Positions 1-5,377 of a stretch of DNA of 5,396 bases are shown here, one piece after another. The notes beneath the pieces are model-generated. The model was given only the letters and a program-made list of their open reading frames with translations, ran no database searches and was not told the DNA's origin. Both the position numbers and the translations under genes were made by a program. Where the stretch lies: NCBI GenBank assembly GCA_013214715.1, contig JABSSB010000080.1, positions 7,039 through 12,434 on the forward strand. Direction: 5' to 3'. The first letter of the stretch is position 1, and the number at the start of each line of letters is the position of its first letter. The DNA comes from Paracoccaceae bacterium (lineage in GTDB: Bacteria; Pseudomonadota; Alphaproteobacteria; Rhodobacterales; Rhodobacteraceae).

Positions 1-486
1 GAGGCTGCGGTGCGCGGGCTGGCATCGTTTGATCTGGATTTCCTTACTGTGCATGGCGACCCACATGTGGTTCGCGCCGCCAAAGAAGGCGCATCCGGGT
101 CCAACATGAAAATCCTCGCCGTGACGGTCCTGACCTCGCTGGATCGCGGGGATCTGGATGATTGTCTGATCCGCGACGGGGCGATCCCGGATCTTGTGGT
201 CGACCGTGCAGGCCGGGCCTTTGACGCAGGCGCAGATGGGGTCATCGCCTCACCACAGGAAGCCGCCTTGATCCGGGCGCTGCCCGAAGCCAGCGACCGG
301 CTGATCGTGACACCCGGCGTGCGCCCGGCAGGGGCCGCGCTGGGAGATCAAAAGCGTGTCGCGACCCCGGCCCAGGCCATTGCAGATGGGGCTGATCATA
401 TCGTGGTCGGGCGCCCGATCTGGCAGGCCGCCAACCCGGCACAAGCCGCACGCGATGTCGTGGCAGAATTGTCGCCCCGCGCCTGA
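1..486 (+). CDS. pyrF: Orotidine 5'-phosphate decarboxylase, C-terminal part (5' end outside window)
   Basis: Cytosolic enzyme of the last step of de novo UMP synthesis, converting orotidine 5'-phosphate to UMP and CO2. The reading frame is open from base 1 and gives 161 residues before TGA at 484-486. The family is usually about 230 residues, so roughly 70 N-terminal residues lie upstream, including the catalytic DxKxxD strand, which cannot be checked. Visible family signatures in order are the FLTVHG strand, the KILAVTVLTSLD strand, GVIASPQEA, the phosphate-binding VTPGVRP loop, and the C-terminal ADHIVVGRPIWQAANP segment, whose GRP-I also contacts phosphate. The GTG at 10 is internal to the conserved fold and is not the start. 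dinB follows 60 bp downstream on the same strand. No clear intrinsic terminator lies between them, so readthrough into dinB is possible. Confidence 0.95.
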   Translation, partial: EAAVRGLASFDLDFLTVHGDPHVVRAAKEGASGSNMKILAVTVLTSLDRGDLDDCLIRDGAIPDLVVDRAGRAFDAGADGVIASPQEAALIRALPEASDRLIVTPGVRPAGAALGDQKRVATPAQAIADGADHIVVGRPIWQAANPAQAARDVVAELSPRA

Positions 487-490
487 CGGC

Positions 491-519
491 TGGCCGCGGC
501 CCACGCCCTGACCTATACT
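491..519 (+). promoter_or_regulatory. Possible promoter for dinB (weak)
   Basis: TATACT at 514-519 is a good match to a sigma-70 -10 box and lies 27 bp before the dinB start. At 17-bp spacing the -35 position (491-496, TGGCCG) matches poorly, so this is at best a weak promoter. No alphaproteobacterial LexA operator (GTTC-N7-GTTC) is visible in the gap 487-546. Confidence 0.3.
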
Positions 520-546
520 GCGGTGCCAGCCTGACCGGAGCTTAAG

Positions 547-1809
547 ATGCCCACGCTCTGCCGCGATTGTCTGACCCAGTTCGAGACCGCCCCTGCCGCC
601 AAACGCTGCCCGACCTGCGGCGGTCGGCGGATGCTGTCACATCCCGAATTGTTCGATTTGTCGATCGCGCATATGGATTGTGATGCTTTTTACGCCTCGG
701 TCGAAAAACGCGACAATCCCGAACTTGCCGACAAGCCCGTCATCATTGGCGGTGGGCGGCGCGGTGTGGTTTCGACGGCCTGTTATGTGGCACGGATTCG
801 CGGCGTCCGCTCGGCCATGCCGATGTTTCAGGCCCTGAAGCTTTGCCCCGATGCCGTTGTGATCAAACCGCGCATGGAGGCCTATGTCGACGCCTCACGC
901 GCGATCCGCGCCATGATGGACGAGCTGACACCAGCGATCGAACCGCTCTCCTTGGATGAAGCGTTTCTGGACCTGACAGGAACCGAACGGCTGCATGGCG
1001 CGCCGCCGGCTGTCATGCTGGCGCGGCTGGTTAAACGCATGAAGGATGAGTTGGGGCTGACAGGCTCCATCGGGCTGAGCCACAACAAATTCCTGGCCAA
1101 GGTCGCCTCGGACCTCGACAAACCGCGCGGCTTTGCTGTGATCGGCGCGGCCGAGACCACAGATTTCCTGCATGACAAGCCTGTGCGGCTGATCTGGGGC
1201 ATCGGGCCTGCCGCGCAGCAGACGCTGGACAAGGCGGGCATCCGCACCTTTGCCGACCTTAAACGCTGGGACAAACGGGATCTGGCTGATCGTTTCGGAT
1301 CAATGGGGGAACGTCTGTGGCATCTGGCGCGCGGCGAAGATCGCCGCAGGGTCAGCGCCCATGCACCGATGAAGTCGATCTCCAATGAAACCACGTTTTT
1401 TGAGGACACCAGCGACCCTGATCTGCTGGACGGACATCTGTGGCGCATGGCCGAAAAAGTCAGCGACCGCGCCAAGGCCAAAGGGCTGGCCGGGCGGGTG
1501 GTCACCCTGAAACTGCGCCGCGCAAATTTCGATATCCTGACAAGGCGCATGTCACTACGTGACGCCACCCAAACCGCCGACCGTATCTATCGCAGCGCGC
1601 GCGGCTTGTTTGACGCCCTGAATGATCCTGGCCCTTATCGGCTGTTGGGATGTGGACTGGCAGATTTATGTCCAGACGAACAGGCCGACATATCAGGCGA
1701 TCTTCTGGACCCCGGTGCCTCTCAGCGCAAAGAGGCAGAGCGGGCCACTGACGAAATCCGCAAGAGATTTGGCTCCGAAGCGATTTTGAAAGGCCGTTCG
1801 CTGCGGTGA
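547..1809 (+). CDS. dinB: DNA polymerase IV (Y-family translesion polymerase) with N-terminal four-cysteine extension
   Basis: Error-prone Y-family polymerase that copies past damaged bases (420 residues). The palm carries D44 in AHMDCDAFYASVE and D137-E138 in PLSLDEAFLD, the metal-binding carboxylates. Y49 occupies the sugar steric-gate position. The finger segment GVVSTACYVARIRGVRSAMP (about 73-92) and the SIGLSHNKFLAKVASDLDKP segment (174-193) are canonical. A helix-hairpin-helix thumb begins near IWGIGP (216-221), and the little finger covers about 266-420. Unlike E. coli DinB, about 36 residues precede the palm, with C5xxC8 and C21xxC24 resembling a small zinc ribbon. The start is supported by GGAG at 537-540, six bases before ATG; the next ATG codons fall inside or after the cysteine motif. 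The usual beta-clamp motif near the C-terminus appears altered, with QADIS at 379-383. The gene lies downstream of pyrF, and no SOS box is visible. Confidence 0.96.
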   Translation: MPTLCRDCLTQFETAPAAKRCPTCGGRRMLSHPELFDLSIAHMDCDAFYASVEKRDNPELADKPVIIGGGRRGVVSTACYVARIRGVRSAMPMFQALKLCPDAVVIKPRMEAYVDASRAIRAMMDELTPAIEPLSLDEAFLDLTGTERLHGAPPAVMLARLVKRMKDELGLTGSIGLSHNKFLAKVASDLDKPRGFAVIGAAETTDFLHDKPVRLIWGIGPAAQQTLDKAGIRTFADLKRWDKRDLADRFGSMGERLWHLARGEDRRRVSAHAPMKSISNETTFFEDTSDPDLLDGHLWRMAEKVSDRAKAKGLAGRVVTLKLRRANFDILTRRMSLRDATQTADRIYRSARGLFDALNDPGPYRLLGCGLADLCPDEQADISGDLLDPGASQRKEAERATDEIRKRFGSEAILKGRSLR

Positions 1810-1886
1810 ATCCCGCGCCGATTCCACAACCCTGACAGGATTGGGTTCTCCTCCGACGCTTTTTCGCACTGATGACAGAGATTTTG

Positions 1887-2888
1887 ATGAAACACGTTTT
1901 CTGTGCGCTTTGGATGGCCCTGATCGCCCCACTTTCAATGGCCAATGCAGCGCCCCTAGACGCCTCAGATGCCCGGTTTCAAGAGGTGGTGGACATCTGG
2001 CTATCGGGTCAGGAGATGGAGGCGCTGCAATCCCTCGCCGACATGGCACGTGAGGGGCATGGGTCCGCCAAGATCCTGCTGTCGCGCATCGCCAGTCGCC
2101 CTCAATTCAGCGACCACATAAAAGATAATCTCGACCGCAAAGCCCGGATCGCTCTGTTCCGTGAACCCAAAGGCCTATCCGGTCGCGACTGGACGGCCAG
2201 CGCGTCCGAAGTAGACAATCTTGCAAAGGCCATTTGGGGTTGCGAAAACTACAAGCCCGGCGACAGTCTCGATTATAGAACTATCCTAAGCACATTGGTT
2301 GAGGCGGGCGAGATCAGAATCGCGATGGCGTTTCTTCTTGGCCAACGCTCACAGCAAAGGTCGACCGATTATACTGTCTTCGCGCTGCAGATGTTGCAAA
2401 ACAATGCGGATGCCTTTGGTCCAGCGGGGCAAAGCATGGCCTACTTTTTGATGAGCACAATTCACTTAGGAGGCGGGACGCCGCCGATACCGGCTGATGT
2501 CAAAACGGAGGCGGATTTGCGCGCCTATATCGCGTCGCTGAGGTCCAGCCTGAACGGGTTTGCGAGTTCAGGCCTTTATGATTCTAAAGACAACCGGTAT
2601 CTGACGCCGGACTCTCCGCGAAACCGTCAACGTCTGTCAGATGCGGTCCGGGCTTTGCCCGAATTGCAGCCTCTGACCGTATTTTGTGAGGTCACCTGCT
2701 CTGAAACGCAGCAAAATACCTGCTTGGCTGAGGTCAGCTTTGCCATGGCGCGGACAGGTGCTTTTCTCTTCCCCTTCGCCAGCCCGGCCCAATCCCTGAT
2801 CGATGACACAACCTACTGGAGTTCGGACCGGATGCTGGGCGATGTTGAGCGCATGGCAAAGACCGGCCAATGGCAGGACTGCCGCTAG
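1887..2888 (+). CDS. Exported protein of unknown function
   Basis: I do not recognise a named family. With ATG at 1887 the product has 333 residues and begins with a clear signal peptide: a short basic start (MKH), a hydrophobic core over residues 4-18, and an ANA|AP cleavage site after residue 21. It is probably periplasmic. ATG at 1872 in the same frame would add five residues (MTEIL) before this signal. The 1887 start is preferred because AGAG at 1877-1880 sits six bases before it. Residues 30-68 look helical and resemble a Sel1/TPR-type repeat (leucines and alanines, then a REGHGSAKILL turn), but only one such unit is clear. Mature cysteines are C119, C267, C271, C279 and C332, the last next to the C-terminus, so disulfides are plausible. 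Base composition is somewhat more AT-rich than in dinB. It starts 77 bp after dinB and converges on the amidohydrolase gene. Confidence 0.8.
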   Translation: MKHVFCALWMALIAPLSMANAAPLDASDARFQEVVDIWLSGQEMEALQSLADMAREGHGSAKILLSRIASRPQFSDHIKDNLDRKARIALFREPKGLSGRDWTASASEVDNLAKAIWGCENYKPGDSLDYRTILSTLVEAGEIRIAMAFLLGQRSQQRSTDYTVFALQMLQNNADAFGPAGQSMAYFLMSTIHLGGGTPPIPADVKTEADLRAYIASLRSSLNGFASSGLYDSKDNRYLTPDSPRNRQRLSDAVRALPELQPLTVFCEVTCSETQQNTCLAEVSFAMARTGAFLFPFASPAQSLIDDTTYWSSDRMLGDVERMAKTGQWQDCR

Positions 2889-2907
2889 GTGGTGAGCCCG
2901 AGGTGGG

Positions 2908-3765
2908 TTACTCCGCTGCCAATCGCCCTGATGCACGCCCGAGATCGGCAATTTTGGACATCACACGCCCCAATCGCGCCCGCAGCGCGTCAAAGCCATC
3001 CAAAGGCTGCAACGTCGCTTCGTTCATGTAAAGCGAGCGGTCAATTTCGACCTGAATGGCATGCTGATGGCGCGACGGGCGGCCATAGGTTTGCGTCACA
3101 TAGGCCCCGGCAAAGGGCGTGTTGCGCGCGACCTCGAAACCCTCAGAGGCAAAGACCGATTCGATGGCATCCACGATCTCCAACCCAGCCGAGGCACCAA
3201 ACCGATCGCCCAGCACGATATCCGGCCGCTTGCGCCCACGGGCGGCACCTTCCAGCGCTTCGCGCGGCATCGAATGGCAGTCGATCAGGATCGACCGCCC
3301 AAACTGGGCCTGCGCGTCCCGCATCAATCCCCACAGCGTGTCATGGTAAGGATACCAAACCTGATTGAGCCGCCGTTGCGCTTCGATCATGGAAATCTTT
3401 CCGCGATAGATCGGCCGCCCTCCGGCCACGACGCGTGGAATGACACCCAAGCCAGACGCCACGCGCGGATTATGTCCGGGCTTGCGCGCACCCTCGACCA
3501 CGGCCGGGTCAAGTTCTTCCGCGGACCGGTTCAGATCAACATAGGCACGCGGAGCCGTTTCCACCAACAAGGGTGCGCCGTGCTCGGGCGCAGTGCCGAA
3601 CAGGCGATCCACCCAGGCATCTTCGGACGATCGAATGATCTTGCGATCCAGTTGAGACTGTCGCAAGAAACCACGCGGATAATCGCGCCCGCTATGCGGC
3701 GAGGCGAAGATCACGCAGGTTGTGACCCGGTCGGGTCGGTGAATTTGATGCGTCAGGTCCGGCAT
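2908..3765 (-). CDS. N-formylglutamate amidohydrolase family protein
   Basis: Predicted cytosolic metal-dependent hydrolase (285 residues) of the FGase family. Its known members cleave N-formyl-L-glutamate to formate and glutamate at the end of one histidine-degradation route (HutG). Visible motifs are ASPHSGRDYP (H24), SSEDAWVD (46-53), the ETAPRAYVDLNR strand (69-80), VIPRV (108-112), YPYHD (138-142), LIDCHSMP (H164), DIVLGDRFGAS (182-192), and RHQHAIQVEIDR (H235, E240). The histidines and E240 are likely metal or catalytic residues, by inference. Two ATGs are close together. The one at 3771 has AAGGGA only one base away, whereas the one at 3765 has it six bases upstream, so 3765 was chosen. 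The frame stays open to 3993, but that extension is antisense to the tRNA. No hut genes are nearby, so the true substrate is uncertain and no symbol is given. Confidence 0.9.
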   Translation of the reverse strand: MPDLTHQIHRPDRVTTCVIFASPHSGRDYPRGFLRQSQLDRKIIRSSEDAWVDRLFGTAPEHGAPLLVETAPRAYVDLNRSAEELDPAVVEGARKPGHNPRVASGLGVIPRVVAGGRPIYRGKISMIEAQRRLNQVWYPYHDTLWGLMRDAQAQFGRSILIDCHSMPREALEGAARGRKRPDIVLGDRFGASAGLEIVDAIESVFASEGFEVARNTPFAGAYVTQTYGRPSRHQHAIQVEIDRSLYMNEATLQPLDGFDALRARLGRVMSKIADLGRASGRLAAE

Positions 3766-3819
3766 TTGCATTCCCTTGTTCCCGGACAAGATAGCGCCAA
3801 AAACTCTGGTCGAAAGGCC

Positions 3820-3848
3820 TTGCACCCCCCTGCGACTCCTTTTATAGA
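3820..3848 (+). promoter_or_regulatory. Predicted promoter of tRNA-Val
   Basis: TTGCAC at 3820-3825 and TATAGA at 3843-3848 are separated by 17 bp, a reasonable sigma-70 pair, with transcription expected to start near 3855. No other plus-strand gene lies between this element and the tRNA at 3918, so the tRNA is the natural target. The leader would be about 63 nt and would contain the hairpins at 3859-3891. It lies 55 bp outside the divergent amidohydrolase start, whose own promoter I could not identify. Confidence 0.5.
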
Positions 3849-3858
3849 CCCGTCCACC

Positions 3859-3891
3859 GGCGCGGCCTTCCGCGCCCCGTTTTTTTCGGGG
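3859..3891 (+). promoter_or_regulatory. Two mutually exclusive hairpins with a T7 run in the tRNA-Val leader
   Basis: Hairpin 1 is a perfect 7-bp GC stem, GGCGCGG (3859-3865) with CCGCGCC (3870-3876), and a CCTT loop. It is followed after three bases by seven T (3880-3886), which resembles an intrinsic terminator. Hairpin 2 pairs CCCCG (3875-3879) with CGGGG (3887-3891) and places the T run in its loop. The two share bases 3875-3876, so they compete. The layout resembles an attenuator, but no controlling signal or leader peptide is seen. Confidence 0.45.
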
Positions 3892-3917
3892 TGACGGAAA
3901 TATGCGTTGGCCATCAT

Positions 3918-3992
3918 GGGCGGTTAGCTCAGCGGTAGAGCACTTCGTTGACATCGAAGGGGTCACTGGTTCGATCCCAGTATCGCCCACCA
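3918..3992 (+). tRNA. tRNA-Val (anticodon GAC), CCA encoded
   Basis: A complete 75-nt cloverleaf can be folded by eye. The acceptor stem pairs GGGCGGT (3918-3924) with ATCGCCC (3982-3988), with one G-T pair, and is followed by an encoded ACCA tail ending at 3992. The D stem is GCTC/GAGC (3927-3930, 3938-3941). The anticodon stem CTTCG/CGAAG (3943-3947, 3955-3959) encloses the loop TTGACAT, with GAC at 3950-3952 reading GTC and GTT valine codons. The T stem is ACTGG/CCAGT (3965-3969, 3977-3981) around TTCGATC. The next gene is rpmJ, 78 bp downstream on the same strand, with no T-tract terminator between them. Confidence 0.97.
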
Positions 3993-4002
3993 TGATATCA
4001 CC

Positions 4003-4017
4003 GCGTCCATCGGACGC
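4003..4017 (+). other. Short hairpin between tRNA-Val and rpmJ
   Basis: GCGTCC (4003-4008) and GGACGC (4012-4017) form a 6-bp stem with a 3-base loop, starting 11 bases after the tRNA. There is no T run, so it is unlikely to terminate on its own. It could mark the 3' processing region of the tRNA transcript or be chance. A second 5-bp dyad (GGCGC 4033-4037 with GCGCC 4044-4048) follows. Confidence 0.25.
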
Positions 4018-4070
4018 ACCCGCGAAACCCCAGGCGCTGGCCCGCGCCGAGTGAAAACAGGAGACTGAGC

Positions 4071-4196
4071 ATGAAAGTCAAGAACTCGCTCCGCTCGCTG
4101 AAGAACCGGCACCGTGACTGCCGGGTCGTGCGTCGCAAAGGCCGCGTCTACGTGATCAACAAGACGCAGCGCAAGTTCAAAGCCCGCCAGGGCTAA
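4071..4196 (+). CDS. rpmJ: 50S ribosomal protein L36, cysteine-poor (zinc-free) form
   Basis: Smallest protein of the large ribosomal subunit, bound to 23S rRNA. The 41-residue product runs from MKVKNSLRSL through CRVVRRKGRVYVI to FKARQG and is very basic. A strong ribosome-binding site AGGAG (4059-4063) lies seven bases before ATG. Zinc-type L36 has a CxxC...C...H set. Here only C17 remains, the first cysteine position is close to H14 (HRDC), and the third is replaced by asparagine (VIN). This is therefore the C-minus paralogue type (called YkgO in E. coli), and it is three or four residues longer than the classic form. It is followed by an intrinsic terminator at 4225-4253. It may be transcribed with the upstream tRNA-Val, since no terminator and no clear promoter separate them. 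Confidence 0.95.
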   Translation: MKVKNSLRSLKNRHRDCRVVRRKGRVYVINKTQRKFKARQG

Positions 4197-4224
4197 GCGA
4201 CCGCGCCACGAGCGTTCAGATTTC

Positions 4225-4253
4225 AAAAGCCGTCCCTTAGGGGGCGGTTTTTT
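4225..4253 (+). terminator. Intrinsic terminator of rpmJ
   Basis: CCGTCCC (4230-4236) pairs with GGGGCGG (4241-4247), including one T-G pair, around a TTAG loop. It is flanked by AAAA at 4225-4228 and followed by six T at 4248-4253. It ends rpmJ transcription 29-57 bases after the stop codon. The flanking A and T runs could also let it act weakly on the other strand. Confidence 0.9.
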
Positions 4254-4263
4254 CGTTTCAGCC

Positions 4264-4282
4264 AATCAGATTATTTCTGATT
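4264..4282. repeat. AT-rich inverted repeat behind the rpmJ terminator
   Basis: AATCAGA (4264-4270) and TCTGATT (4276-4282) are perfect 7-base inverted arms around TTATT, followed by TTTT at 4283-4286. It could be a weak back-up terminator or a protein-binding dyad at the upstream edge of the iron-binding protein promoter region. The stem is mostly AT, which argues against a strong terminator. Confidence 0.4.
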
Positions 4283-4300
4283 TTTTCTGTCAGTTTTTAC

Positions 4301-4317
4301 TTGCGAGCCGCTCGCAA
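4301..4317. promoter_or_regulatory. Perfect 17-bp palindrome, candidate iron-responsive operator
   Basis: TTGCGAGCCGCTCGCAA is an exact 8-1-8 palindrome lying 46 bp before the ATG of the ferric-binding protein gene. Its centre-base symmetry matches the geometry of Fur-family operators, and its left arm TTGCGA could overlap a -35 box (weak -10 candidate TATCTG at 4323-4328). An operator here would fit iron-dependent repression. The regulator (Fur/Mur, Irr, RirA or another) cannot be told from the sequence. There is no T run after it, so a terminator is unlikely. Confidence 0.5.
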
Positions 4318-4363
4318 TCTGTTATCTGACAACATCAGTCAGGTAATTCAGGGAGCATCTTCT

Positions 4364-5377
4364 ATGACTGCACGTATGCTATTTTCTGTCGCCGCCGCCG
4401 CACTTTTTGCTGGTCAGGCCTACGCAGATGGAGAGCTGAACCTTTATTCATCGCGTCACTATGACACCGATGAGCGGCTCTATTCCGATTTCGAAGACGC
4501 CACAGGCATCACCATCAATCGCATCGAAGGCAAGGCCGACGAGCTGATTGCACGCATGGAAGCTGAAGGTGAGAACTCTCCCGCCGACATCCTTCTGACG
4601 GTCGACACGTCGCGCCTTGAACGGGCTAAAGACGCCGGTGTTCTGCAGCCCATCCAAAGCGATGTGCTCGAAGCACGCATCCCATCCTATCTTCAAGACA
4701 GCGACAACGAATGGTTCGGCTTCTCGCAACGCGCGCGTATCCTGTTTTACGATAAAAACGACGTGACCGACCCGCCACGCACCTATCAGGATTTGGCTGA
4801 TCCAAAATACGCGGGCATGATTTGCATCCGTTCCGGGACCAACGTCTACTCCCAAACCATTTTGTCAGCCCTGATCGAACATCTGGGGGTAGATGCTGCC
4901 AAAGCATGGGCCGAGGGTGTAGTGGCCAACTTTGCACGTGACCCTCAGGGTGGCGATACAGACCAACTGCGCGGCATCGTGTCGGGCGAGTGCGATATTG
5001 CAATGTCGAACACTTACTATTTTGGCCGCGCTCTGCGCAAAAACGTCGACGGCCTGTCTGACTCTGTCGATATGGTGGGTTGGGTCTTCCCGAACCAAGA
5101 CACGATTGGCGCGCATATGAACCTCTCAGGCGGCGGAGTGGCCAAGAACGCTCCGAACAAAGACAACGCGATCCTGTTCATGGAGTATCTTGCCTCAGAT
5201 CAGGCGCAGGAATACTTCTCAGCCGGCAATGATGAATACCCCGCAGTTCCGGGCGTGGCACTCAGCCCCTCCGTTGCACAGCTGGGCATGTTCAAACCGG
5301 ACGATGTCAATCTGAGCGACGTGGCCAAGAACGTGCCCGAGGCCCAGAAAATCTTCAACGAGGTTGGTTGGAAGTAA
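4364..5377 (+). CDS. futA: Ferric-iron ABC transporter, periplasmic substrate-binding protein (FutA/FbpA type)
   Basis: Periplasmic protein that captures Fe(III) and delivers it to an inner-membrane ABC permease. The 337-residue precursor has a signal peptide (hydrophobic AAAALFAG core, cleavage after AYA at residue 21). The mature start DGELNLYSSRHYDTDERLY is characteristic of the family. Likely iron ligands are H32 and Y33 (RHY), Y162 (GTNVYSQ), and Y218-Y219 (NTYYFGR), one histidine plus four tyrosines as I recall for FutA proteins. The spacings 162 to 218 and 33 to 162 agree with that pattern. ATG at 4364 was chosen because GGGAG (4351-4355) lies eight bases upstream and the signal peptide begins there; an upstream in-frame TTG at 4301 falls inside the palindrome and has no ribosome-binding site. 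Permease and ATPase genes are not in the window but may follow. Substrate is inferred from ligands, not proven. Confidence 0.93.
   Translation: MTARMLFSVAAAALFAGQAYADGELNLYSSRHYDTDERLYSDFEDATGITINRIEGKADELIARMEAEGENSPADILLTVDTSRLERAKDAGVLQPIQSDVLEARIPSYLQDSDNEWFGFSQRARILFYDKNDVTDPPRTYQDLADPKYAGMICIRSGTNVYSQTILSALIEHLGVDAAKAWAEGVVANFARDPQGGDTDQLRGIVSGECDIAMSNTYYFGRALRKNVDGLSDSVDMVGWVFPNQDTIGAHMNLSGGGVAKNAPNKDNAILFMEYLASDQAQEYFSAGNDEYPAVPGVALSPSVAQLGMFKPDDVNLSDVAKNVPEAQKIFNEVGWK

Noticed and set aside
882..1568. Minus-strand 228-codon open frame inside dinB
   Set aside because: Antisense to conserved dinB domains; rich in Arg and Ser with no recognisable motif.
1828..1847. AACCC/GGGTT dyad after dinB as a terminator
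   Set aside because: Only five base pairs with a ten-base loop and no T run directly behind it.
3061..3894. Plus-strand 277-codon open frame
   Set aside because: Antisense to the amidohydrolase, whose minus-strand translation carries all the family motifs. The composition is typical of a GC-rich shadow frame.
3766..3993. Open minus-strand extension of the amidohydrolase frame up to 3993
   Set aside because: The extra N-terminal residues (GIEPVTPSMSTKCSTAELTA type) are the antisense translation of the tRNA-Val gene, a well-known false protein. The family motifs begin after 3765, and the ribosome-binding site favours that start.
3963..4265. Minus-strand 100-codon frame covering rpmJ and part of the tRNA
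   Set aside because: It ends in the antisense tRNA peptide WAILGSNQ, crosses the rpmJ terminator, and is antisense to the clearly real rpmJ.
4301..4363. TTG start at 4301 for the iron-binding protein
   Set aside because: It would place 21 charged and polar residues before the signal peptide, lacks a ribosome-binding site, and falls within the palindrome.
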